In this document: positions 27,806 to 35,214 of the stretch, one piece after another
How the letters are laid out: the number at the start of each line of letters is the position of its first letter
Numbering within the stretch: position 1 is the first letter of the stretch
DNA from: Parvibaculum sp.
GTDB lineage: Bacteria > Pseudomonadota > Alphaproteobacteria > Parvibaculales > Parvibaculaceae
Length of the DNA: 64,000 nt
NCBI RefSeq assembly: GCF_019635935.1
Contig: NZ_JAHBYN010000001.1
Span: 2,043,501-2,107,500, forward strand
Reading direction: 5' to 3'
Translations under genes and position numbers: made by a program
The notes under the pieces: model-generated
What the model was told of the DNA's origin: nothing
Seen by the model: only the letters and a program-made list of their open reading frames with translations
Databases searched by the model: none

Positions 27806-28418
27806 CTTCTCCCTGTTGATCCTCGATATCAGCCATCAGAGTCGCCATCGAGCCCGCCCTCTTACGTCGGGCCTCCTCCACTTCTCTGATCGCCTCACTT
27901 AGCTTCTCAAGCGGATTCCAGTCCCCCTGCTCGCGCTGCGGAATGCGATAGGTTTTTCGCAGTTCATCCGCGAATGCAGATGCTTTGAGCCCTATCCGGC
28001 CATACTGATAGTTCCGCTCATCGAAGAATTCGTCGTAGTCCGGCGGACTGGCAATCGCGTGCCACACAAAGGCGATACTCTTATCTGCCTCCTCCACGTC
28101 CGAAGACATGGACAGCAACCTATACATCAGGTCGTGGCTGATACTCTTCCAGTCTACATCCTCAGGAAACTTCGGTGGTCCCGGAAGGGGAACTTGCGGT
28201 TCCAAACACCCGTTAGCGTTTCTTTGTCCAAAGCATAACCCGTCATCTGAAACCACCTCGACACATTTCTCTACATACCGGTCAAGCACACAGACAACTC
28301 GAACCGCGAGGTAGTGAGCGGCACGACCGGTTGATCTCTTCTCACTCCACCAGCTTTGCCCCCATGTAGAGAACACACCGATCAGCACACCGATTAAACC
28401 AAAGACCGCCTCCGCCAT
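27786..28418 (-). CDS. Membrane-anchored protein of unknown function
   Basis: A 210-residue protein with one N-terminal membrane helix (about 3-20, VFGLIGVLIGVFSTWG), a basic patch (EKRSTGRAAHYLA) and a helical cytosolic domain with a Pro-rich loop (PQVPLPGPPKFPED). It ends in a charged tail that overlaps the terminator. I do not recognise the family. It is the only gene inside a 21-bp inverted repeat pair and reads against its neighbours, as would a passenger in an independently moving cassette. Confidence 0.6.
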   Translation of the reverse strand: MAEAVFGLIGVLIGVFSTWGQSWWSEKRSTGRAAHYLAVRVVCVLDRYVEKCVEVVSDDGLCFGQRNANGCLEPQVPLPGPPKFPEDVDWKSISHDLMYRLLSMSSDVEEADKSIAFVWHAIASPPDYDEFFDERNYQYGRIGLKASAFADELRKTYRIPQREQGDWNPLEKLSEAIREVEEARRKRAGSMATLMADIEDQQGEEKSPVG

Positions 28419-28514
28419 CCTTTCACCCCCTCCATCTCAAATGAGCTAAATCACCAACTAGGATTGGCAAGCAAATAGCTATTTACAAGCACCGGCATTG
28501 AATCAGTCTTATTT

Positions 28515-28566
28515 CTCTGCGTCTCAGGTGCCGCCGCCATCTCTGCGTCTCAGGTGCCGCCGCCAT
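28515..28566. repeat. Two exact tandem copies of a 26-bp unit
   Basis: The unit begins CTCTGCGTCTCAGG and ends CCGCCGCCAT; copies are 28515-28540 and 28541-28566. The second runs into the right inverted repeat. Origin unknown. Confidence 0.9.
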
Positions 28567-28581
28567 AAGCCCGCATCAACC
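28561..28581 (-). repeat. Right copy of the 21-bp inverted repeat
   Basis: Starts CGCCATAAGCCCG; the exact reverse complement of 27654-27674. No direct duplication of flanking bases is visible outside the pair. Confidence 0.85.
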
Positions 28582-28637
28582 CGGACCTTATGGAGGTTTT
28601 TGCTATGGGGAATTTACGACTACTTATCTTTCTGATT

Positions 28638-28799
28638 TCAAGTGTGTGGCGGCATCTGCCGCTTGTCGCCGCGCCGGTTGGGTAGGAGATTGTAAAGTTC
28701 CCTATGATTGCGCTTCAGGAACTCGCCGATGTGCTTGTAGCCGGTGGCCATCCCGTGGTGTAGATCAAAGCCAGTCCCGATCACATAGAGGGTTGTCAT
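28638..28799 (-). pseudogene. Truncated AbiH-type abortive infection gene
   Basis: Minus-strand frame of 53 residues that begins MTTLYVIGTGFDLHHGMATG and continues YKHIGEFLKRN. This is the N-terminal signature of AbiH family phage-defence proteins (pattern IIGNGFDLAHGxxTxY). Full AbiH proteins are several hundred residues, so all but the first part is missing. AGGTGAG lies nine bases upstream of the ATG, so the original start signal survives. Downstream sequence shows no further AbiH-like coding in any minus frame I checked, which indicates deletion rather than frameshift. Lost at the edge of the element close to attR. Confidence 0.65.
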
Positions 28800-28968
28800 T
28801 CAAATCGGCTCACCTGCGAGGACAGCAACTTTCGCACTGCGCCGGGCAGTATACATCCTGATCAGCGGTCCCAAGCGGCGAGATATCCGCTTTAGGCCGG
28901 GTCCATAACTCTGTGGGCATCCAAGAATGGGCGCTAAGACCATCAGAAATTGAACTTTGAGAATTGGC

Positions 28969-28979
28969 CACAACATGCT
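28969..28979 (+). repeat. attR core, right junction
   Basis: Second copy of CACAACATGCT. To the left is the element arm TGAACTTTGAGAATTGGC, to the right the comM sequence resumes in frame. Confidence 0.85.
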
Positions 28980-29877
28980 GATGGTCGGCCCGCCGGGCTC
29001 CGGCAAGTCGATGCTCGCCGCGCGCCTTCCCGGAATTTTGCCGCCGCTTAGCCCTCGCGAAATGCTGGAGGTCTCGATGGTCTCCTCGCTTGCGGGGGAA
29101 TTGTTGAAAACCGGCGTCGGCCGCCGCCGTCCTTTCCGCGCGCCGCATCATTCGGCCTCGATGCCGGCGCTGGTCGGCGGCGGGCTGCGCGTCCGCCCCG
29201 GTGAAATCTCGCTCGCGCACCGGGGCGTCCTGTTTCTGGATGAACTGCCCGAATTCCCGCGCCAGGTTCTGGATAGCCTCCGCCAGCCGCTCGAATCCGG
29301 CGAGGCGGTCGTTGCCCGCGCCAATGCACACGTCACCTTTCCGGCCCGCTTCCAGCTCGTCGCGGCGATGAACCCCTGCCGCTGCGGCCATGCGGGCGAC
29401 GCGGCGCGCGCCTGTCCGCGCGTGCCCCGCTGCATCGGCGATTATCAGGCGAAGCTTTCGGGCCCGATGCTCGACCGCATCGACATCCACATCGAAGTGC
29501 CCCCCGTCGCCCATGCCGATCTGGCGTTGCCGCCGCCCGCCGAAGGTTCGGCCGAGGTGTCCGCCCGCGTCGCCGCCGCGCGCGAGGCGCAGGAGGCGCG
29601 CTTCACCGAAATCGTCGGCCCGCAATCCATGCTGCTCAACGCCCATGTCGAGGGCGAACTGCTCGACCGCATCGCAACGCCGGACGATCCCGGCAAGCGC
29701 CTGCTGGTCGAGGCGTCGGAGCGCATGGGCCTCACCGCGCGCGGCTATCACCGCGTGCTGCGCGTCGCCCGCACACTGGCCGATCTCGACGGCGCGGACG
29801 GCGTCACCCGCATCCACATCGCCGAGGCGCTCGCCTACCGCGAAACGGTGGCCGGAAAACTCGGCGCCGCGGCGTAA
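28980..29877 (+). pseudogene. comM: comM/yifB, 3' part
   Basis: Remaining 298 or so codons of ComM, starting at the Walker A motif (MVGPPGSGKSML) and including Walker B (VLFLDELPEFPRQVLDSL), the zinc-like Cys segment (NPCRCGHAGDAARACPRVPRC) and the C-terminal Mg_chelatase domain (SERMGLTARGYHRVLRVARTLADLDG). A TTG at 28957 in the element could start a 306-residue protein containing the AAA+ domain without the N-terminal domain. Without element excision it should not provide normal ComM function. Confidence 0.93.
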
Positions 29878-29891
29878 CACGCCGCCGCGGA

Positions 29892-30266
29892 TCAGGCGCC
29901 CGTCAGAACGGCAGCGAAAGCCAGACAGCCGGTGGCAACCGCCATCGCGCCGCCGATATGGAACGACTTCAGCACCATCCAGTTCGCAAGACCCGAAAGG
30001 ACGAAAATCGTTCCAGCGGTCGCGGCAATGGCGCTCCCGTTGCCGGCAAGACCGGATTGCACAAGCGCCAGGCCGAGCACGATCCAGGTCAGCGACGGCA
30101 GATGCCAGACACCGCGCAGCAATTCGCGCATCCGCCCCTTCCGCAGCACCGCCGATGCATCTTCCGCAAAGAGCGGCCGCAGCACGTTGCGCTCGCCGAG
30201 AAGGGAGTGGCCGATGCCGGTCGCGATGCCGAGCAGGCCGGAGGCGATCAGGAAGAGGTCCGTCAT
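29892..30266 (-). CDS. Four-helix membrane protein, unknown function
   Basis: A 124-residue, strongly hydrophobic protein with four predicted membrane helices: LFLIASGLLGIATGIGHSLL, LPSLTWIVLGLALVQ, AIAATAGTIFVLSGL and GGAMAVATGCLAFAAVL. A short polar loop (LFAEDASAVLRKGRMRELL) separates the first two. I do not recognise a named family with certainty. It is convergent with comM (14-base gap) and divergent from the hybrid kinase. Confidence 0.7.
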   Translation of the reverse strand: MTDLFLIASGLLGIATGIGHSLLGERNVLRPLFAEDASAVLRKGRMRELLRGVWHLPSLTWIVLGLALVQSGLAGNGSAIAATAGTIFVLSGLANWMVLKSFHIGGAMAVATGCLAFAAVLTGA

Positions 30267-30411
30267 GTCGTGGCTCCTTCATGGCGCGGTGCCGCCGCAA
30301 GCACTTTACCTTCCGCTAACCATACGCCTTAGCGCTTTCTCAAGGGCGGGAAGGGCAAAGTCGGGTCTTGTCGACATGCCCGGCCCTGCGGCCGGCAGCC
30401 GCGGAACCCGT

Positions 30412-32625
30412 ATGCCCGACTTTGCCTTCGACCAGATGCCCCTCTTCCTGCTCGGGCTGGCCGTCGCCCTGTTTCTGGGCGTCGAGGCCTGGCGCCGCGC
30501 CTCGGCGCGCGCCGCCGCGCATCTCGCCGAAATCGAAGTGCTGCAGACGCGCATCGAGACGCTCCGCGACGAGAAATGGGAAATTGCCGAACGCGAGGCG
30601 CGCCTCGCCGATCTTCTGCGTGCGCAAGGCGACGTCATCATCCGCAAGGATCTCGAGGCGCGCCTCACTTACGTCAACGACGTCTTCTGCGACACTTTCG
30701 GCAGGAGCCGCGCCGAGGTCATCGGCCGCCCCTTCCTGCCCGACGTTCCCGAAGGCGACGCGCCGCGCATGCTGGCGAGCTTCGCCGGTCTCGCGACGCC
30801 GCCCCATCGCATCCGTTTCGACGAACGCGTCGTCACCACGCGCGGCCCCCGCTGGATCGCATGGGAGGAATTCGCGATCCGCGACGACGACGGCAAGCTC
30901 GTCGAAATCCAGTCGGTCGGCCGCGACGTCACCGACCGCAAGCTGGCGGAAGAAAAACGCGCCGAGGCCTTGCGCGAGGCCAGGGAAGCCAACCGCGCGA
31001 AAAGTCTTTTCCTCGCCGCGATGAGCCATGAAATCCGTACACCGATGAACGGCGTCATCGGCATGACGCAATTGCTCCTCGACACCAAACTCGCGCCCGC
31101 CCAGCGTTCCTATGCCGAGGCCGTGCGCGCCTCCGGTCAGGCGCTGCTCGCCATCATCAACGACATTCTCGACTATTCGAAAATCGAAGCCGGCAAGGTC
31201 ACGCTCGACGAAGCACCCTTCGATCCGCGTCACGTGCTCGAAAGCGTTGCCGAGCTGCTGGCGCCACGCGCCTTCGACAAGGGCCTCGAAGTCGTCACCG
31301 ACATTTCGGCATCGGTCCCGAAGCGCCTTCTCGGCGACGAACCGCGCATCCGCCAGATCCTGATCAACCTCGCCGGCAACGCGATCAAGTTCACAGGCGC
31401 GGGCGGCGTCGCGCTGCGTCTGTCGCGCATGGGCGCCCACACGGGCGACACCGCCGAACTGCTGCTCGAAATCGAGGACACCGGCATCGGCATGGACAAG
31501 GAGAGCCTCGAACACATCTTCGACGAATTCGCGCAGGCCGATCAGTCCCATGCCCGCCAGTATGAAGGCACCGGCCTCGGCCTTGCGATCACGCGCCGTC
31601 TGGTCGACGCCATGGGCGGCCGCATCGAGGTCGAAAGCGAACGCGGCAAGGGCTCGATCTTCCGCGTCCACCTGCCGCTGAAGATCGCCGAACCGGCGGC
31701 CGGCGCCGCCGCGCGCGCCGCACTCGAAGGCATGCGCGTGTTGATCCTCAACGACCGGCCGCTGCTGGCAGCAGGCCTCGCGCGCGCCGCCGGCGCCGCC
31801 GGCGCCGAAACGCATCTCGTCGCCGACGCCGCCGCCCTTTCCCGCGCGCTCGCCGCCGCGCCCGCCGATGTTTTCATCTGTCCCGCCGACGGTGCGGCCG
31901 GCGAAGGCGCGGCGCTTGCCGCCGAAGCGCGCCGCCTGCATCCCGGCATCGGCACGCTGGTGTTGCTGCGCCCGCAGGATCGCGACCGTCTCGACGCGCT
32001 GACGCAAGGCGGCGACGCGCCCTTCGACGGCTATCTGGTGCGCCCGGTGCGCGCCGCCTCGCTGCTCGGCCGCCTGACCGATCTGCGCGTGCGCGGCTGG
32101 GCCGGCGACATCGGCGCGCCCTATGCGCACGATTTCGCGGCCGTCGAGCCGGAAGCGCCGCCGCTGCCCAAACCGAAAGAAAAAATGACGGCCCCCATCT
32201 TGCCACTCTGTGTGCTGGTCGCCGAGGACAACGAGATCAATGCGTTGCTGACGCGCACCCTCCTCGAGCATACCGGTCACAGCGTTCGTCTGGCGCGCAA
32301 CGGCGTCGAGGCCATCGCCGCCGTCGAGGCCGATGCGGCGGGCGAAATCGACCTCGTGCTGATGGACCTTCACATGCCGGGCATGGACGGCTTCGAGGCG
32401 ACGGCGCGCATCCGCGCCCTCGACACCGCCCATGCGGCGCTGCCCATCATCGCGCTGACGGCCAATGCGATGGCCGAAGACCGCCAGGCCTGCCTCGACG
32501 CGGCGATGGACGATTATCTGTCGAAACCCGTCGCCGCCGACGCGCTCACCACGACGCTCGCCCAATGGGCCGGCCGCCGCTCGGCGCATGGAACGCGCGC
32601 TGGCGAAAAGGCGAATCTTGCCTAG
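30412..32625 (+). CDS. Hybrid sensor histidine kinase with pseudo-receiver and receiver
   Basis: A 737-residue kinase: one membrane helix (about 8-24), coiled coil, PAS domain (about 65-180, DVIIRKDLEARLTYVNDVFC), HisKA with the phospho-His in MSHEIRTPMNGVIGM, HATPase with NLAGNAIKFT, DTGIGM and GTGLGLAI, a degenerate receiver-like domain (about 440-560) and a C-terminal receiver with DLVLMDLHMPGMDG and the conserved ALTANAM and SKP. The degenerate domain has no acidic pair or phospho-Asp (ICPADGA at that place). No response regulator partner is adjacent. The start could also be ATG 30376. Signal unknown. Confidence 0.9.
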   Translation: MPDFAFDQMPLFLLGLAVALFLGVEAWRRASARAAAHLAEIEVLQTRIETLRDEKWEIAEREARLADLLRAQGDVIIRKDLEARLTYVNDVFCDTFGRSRAEVIGRPFLPDVPEGDAPRMLASFAGLATPPHRIRFDERVVTTRGPRWIAWEEFAIRDDDGKLVEIQSVGRDVTDRKLAEEKRAEALREAREANRAKSLFLAAMSHEIRTPMNGVIGMTQLLLDTKLAPAQRSYAEAVRASGQALLAIINDILDYSKIEAGKVTLDEAPFDPRHVLESVAELLAPRAFDKGLEVVTDISASVPKRLLGDEPRIRQILINLAGNAIKFTGAGGVALRLSRMGAHTGDTAELLLEIEDTGIGMDKESLEHIFDEFAQADQSHARQYEGTGLGLAITRRLVDAMGGRIEVESERGKGSIFRVHLPLKIAEPAAGAAARAALEGMRVLILNDRPLLAAGLARAAGAAGAETHLVADAAALSRALAAAPADVFICPADGAAGEGAALAAEARRLHPGIGTLVLLRPQDRDRLDALTQGGDAPFDGYLVRPVRAASLLGRLTDLRVRGWAGDIGAPYAHDFAAVEPEAPPLPKPKEKMTAPILPLCVLVAEDNEINALLTRTLLEHTGHSVRLARNGVEAIAAVEADAAGEIDLVLMDLHMPGMDGFEATARIRALDTAHAALPIIALTANAMAEDRQACLDAAMDDYLSKPVAADALTTTLAQWAGRRSAHGTRAGEKANLA

Positions 32626-32660
32626 AGTGAAGCCGGTTGAACGGCGCGGGGAATGATTCG

Positions 32661-34091
32661 ATGTCGGTGGCAGAAAGCAGGCGCGACGGCCGGATGAGCC
32701 TCGCCGAAATGTGGAAGGTCTATGCCGAGCCGCGCATGCTGATCATGCTGCTGCTGGGCTTCTCGGCCGGTCTTCCCTACCTCCTCGTTTTCTCGACGCT
32801 TTCGGCATGGCTGCGCGAGGTCGGCGTCACGCGCACCGAAATCGGCCTGCTGAGCTATGTCGGCCTTGCCTACACGATCAAGTTTCTCTGGGCGCCGCTT
32901 CTCGACCGCATCCGCTTGCCCGTGCTCGACCGCCTTCTCGGCAAGCGCCGCGCCTGGATGATCTTCGCGCAAGCCGTCGCGGCCGCCGCCCTCGTCGTCA
33001 TCTCCTTCAGCGATCCGGCCGTCTCGCTGGTGCCGGTCGTCTTCGGCGCGCTGGTGCTCGCCTTCGCCTCCGCGACGCAGGACATCTCGATCGACGCCTG
33101 GCGCATCGAGGCCGCGCCGGAGGAAAAACAGGGCGCGATGGCCGCCGTCTACCAGCTCGGCTATCGCTTCGCGCTGATCGGCTCCGGCGCCGGCGCGCTT
33201 TACATCGCCCACTTCATTTCGTGGCAGGCGGCCTATCTCGCGATGGCCGCATTGATGCTGGTCGGCATCGGTGCGGCGCTTCTCGCGCCCCGTCTGCCGG
33301 AGGCGCAAGCGCCGATCATCGGCGAGGAAGCGATGGCCGAAATCGCGCACCGCTTCCACATGCAAGGCCCGTTCGAAGCCGCCTTCGCCTGGACCTACCG
33401 CGCCGTCATCGCGCCCTTCGTCGATTTCTTCGGCCGCTACGGCTGGTGGTCGCTCGCCATGCTGGCGCTGATCGGTCTTTACCGCGTGCCCGACTTCGTG
33501 ATGGGCGTGATGGCCAATCCGCTCTATATCGACATCGGCTTCTCGCTCTCGACCATCGCCACGGTGGTGAAGGTCTATGGCGTCTGGATGACGATTGCGG
33601 GCGCCGTTGTCGGCGGTCTGGCGGTGGCGCGCTTCGGCATCATGCGCACGCTGCTTGCCGGCGCCCTCGCCGCCACGCTCACCAATCTCGTCTTTGTCTG
33701 GCTGGCGATGCAAGGCGCGAACACGACCGCGCTTGCCATCACCATCAGCGCCGAGAATTTCTCCGGCGGTTTCGCCGGCACCTGCCTCATCGCCTATATG
33801 TCGAGCCTGGTGAACCACCAGTTCGCGGCCACGCAATATGCGTTGTTCAGTTCCGCCTTCGCGCTGCCCGGCAAGATACTGGGCGGCCTGTCGGGCGTCA
33901 TGGTCGACTGGTACGCGGTTCGCCCGGCCATCGCCGAGGCGCTGGTCGGCGTGGCGCCGGGCCTCACGCCGGCGACCGTCGGCTATGTGCCCTTCTTCAT
34001 CTCGACCGCGCTGATGGGCGTGCCGGCCATCCTGCTGATTTTGCTGGTGATGGGACACCGAAAGAAAATAGAAGCAAAAACAACGGCGTAA
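32661..34091 (+). CDS. ampG: AmpG-type muropeptide transporter (MFS)
   Basis: A 476-residue inner-membrane permease with about 12 helices. The N-terminal region ('LLLGFSAGLPYLLVFSTLSAWL' in part, then KFLWAPLLDRIRLP and SATQDISIDAWRIE) matches AmpG, which imports GlcNAc-anhydro-muropeptides for cell-wall recycling and, in some bacteria, AmpC induction. GGGGA precedes the ATG at 32661 by about eight bases. It follows the hybrid kinase by 35 bases. No ampC or ampR is in the window, so only recycling is inferred. Confidence 0.9.
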   Translation: MSVAESRRDGRMSLAEMWKVYAEPRMLIMLLLGFSAGLPYLLVFSTLSAWLREVGVTRTEIGLLSYVGLAYTIKFLWAPLLDRIRLPVLDRLLGKRRAWMIFAQAVAAAALVVISFSDPAVSLVPVVFGALVLAFASATQDISIDAWRIEAAPEEKQGAMAAVYQLGYRFALIGSGAGALYIAHFISWQAAYLAMAALMLVGIGAALLAPRLPEAQAPIIGEEAMAEIAHRFHMQGPFEAAFAWTYRAVIAPFVDFFGRYGWWSLAMLALIGLYRVPDFVMGVMANPLYIDIGFSLSTIATVVKVYGVWMTIAGAVVGGLAVARFGIMRTLLAGALAATLTNLVFVWLAMQGANTTALAITISAENFSGGFAGTCLIAYMSSLVNHQFAATQYALFSSAFALPGKILGGLSGVMVDWYAVRPAIAEALVGVAPGLTPATVGYVPFFISTALMGVPAILLILLVMGHRKKIEAKTTA

Positions 34092-34191
34092 GGCCGACAT
34101 CCATATGTCGTCATCTGCTGCGACAAGGGGCCGGCGATTTACCCCGCCGCGTTTGCTTGGCACAAGGCGGCGATAATGAAAGGATGAAGGC

Positions 34192-35211
34192 ATGACGACG
34201 GGAGGCCCGGGTTCGGGTGGGGCTGAACCGGCGACGCGCGGCGACGTGGCCCCGCTTCGTGCGCCGCGTCCCGGCAGTGTGAACGATTTGGGTTTAGGGT
34301 CCGCAATAATGCCAACGATAAAAACGGACAAAGGCGGCGGGCCGCTTGCCTCGACGGCTGTGCGCCCCGCGGATATGACGAGCTATGGCCGCCGCGGCGA
34401 CCTCGAAGTCCGTCTTGCCTCCTCGCCGCGCGAGATCGACGCCGCGCAGGCGATCCGCTACCGCGTCTTCTACGAGGAAATGTCGGCGATCCCCGATGCC
34501 GAAACGCGCGCCCGCAAGCGCGACGCCGACCGTTTCGACGACATCTGCGATCACCTGCTGGTGCTCGATCATGCGCTGGTGCCGGGCGAGGACGGCGAGC
34601 TGCCGCCCGAAGATCCCGAAAGCCTGAAAAAAGTCGTCGGCTGTTACCGCCTGCTGCGCCAGGACGTCGCCGAACGCCACGGCGGTTTCTACACCGCCAG
34701 CGAATACGACATCGCGCCCCTGCTCGCGCGTCATGCCGATCTCAATTTTCTCGAGCTCGGCCGTTCCTGTGTGCTGCAGCCCTACCGCACCCGGCCGACC
34801 GTCGAGCTGCTCTGGCACGGCATCATGCATTATGTGACCGCGCATAATCTCGACGTGATGTTCGGTTGCGCGAGCTTCGAGGGCACGGACCCGGCGGCGC
34901 TCGCCGCACCGCTTTCCTATCTCCATCACTTCCATGCCGCCCCGGCGGACTGGCGCGTCCGCGCGTTGCCCGAACGCTACGAGGAAATGAACCGCATTCC
35001 GAAAGAAGAGGTCGATCCGCGCGAAGCGCTGCGCGCCCTGCCGCCGATGATCAAGGGTTATCTGCGGGCCGGCTGCTATATCGGCGAGGGCGCGGTGGTC
35101 GACCGGCAGTTCGGCACCACGGACGTGCTGATCCTTTTTCCCGTCGCGCAAATCTCCGACCGCTATTTGTCGAAGTTCGGCGCCAAATACGGCACCCCGC
35201 GCGGCAGTTGA
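34192..35211 (+). CDS. OlsB-like GNAT N-acyltransferase
   Basis: A 339-residue protein. After a low-complexity N-terminus of about 60 residues comes the acetyltransferase_5/OlsB domain: VRLASSPREIDAAQAIRYRVFYEEM, VVGCYRLLRQ, FLELGRSCVLQPYRTRPTVELLWHGI. This family acylates ornithine for phosphate-free membrane lipids, or related hemolysin-like substrates. AAAGGA lies seven bases before the ATG at 34192. A partner olsA-type acyltransferase is not adjacent (plsC is 23 kb away), so the ornithine-lipid role is probable but unproven. Confidence 0.8.
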   Translation: MTTGGPGSGGAEPATRGDVAPLRAPRPGSVNDLGLGSAIMPTIKTDKGGGPLASTAVRPADMTSYGRRGDLEVRLASSPREIDAAQAIRYRVFYEEMSAIPDAETRARKRDADRFDDICDHLLVLDHALVPGEDGELPPEDPESLKKVVGCYRLLRQDVAERHGGFYTASEYDIAPLLARHADLNFLELGRSCVLQPYRTRPTVELLWHGIMHYVTAHNLDVMFGCASFEGTDPAALAAPLSYLHHFHAAPADWRVRALPERYEEMNRIPKEEVDPREALRALPPMIKGYLRAGCYIGEGAVVDRQFGTTDVLILFPVAQISDRYLSKFGAKYGTPRGS

Positions 35212-35214
35212 AAC

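Larger units (their letters stand above)
20505..28968. mobile_element. Integrative mobilizable element inserted in comM (about 8.46 kb)
   Basis: An 8464-bp insert with one copy of the 11-bp core. It encodes a large serine recombinase at the left end, a MOBV relaxase, a double-HTH Dam methyltransferase, a replication-initiator-like protein, four membrane or secreted unknowns and an AbiH remnant. Removal restores an in-frame comM. The element is visibly less GC-biased than the flanks. It has relaxase and recombinase but no type IV secretion genes, so it would need a helper for transfer. comM is a known hot spot for AbaR islands in Acinetobacter, which use unrelated DDE transposases; a serine-recombinase element here is a different route to the same target. 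Boundaries follow from the comM frame and the core repeat. Confidence 0.88.

Noticed and set aside
20505..28979. Element read as a prophage
   Set aside because: No capsid, terminase, portal, tail or lysis genes are present. The relaxase and replication-like gene fit a mobilizable element better.
20505..28979. Element read as an AbaR/Tn7-like island because of the comM target
   Set aside because: No TnsA/B/C-type or other DDE transposase gene is present. The junction has an 11-bp shared core and dyad attP rather than a short target duplication with terminal inverted repeats.
28800..29006. 68-residue minus-strand frame across attR
   Set aside because: It would span the element-chromosome junction and reads antisense to comM Walker A. 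No domain or start signal.
34170..34191. Possible sigma-54 promoter before the OlsB-like gene (TTGGCAC)
   Set aside because: The TTGC half of the -24/-12 pattern is absent at the needed spacing.
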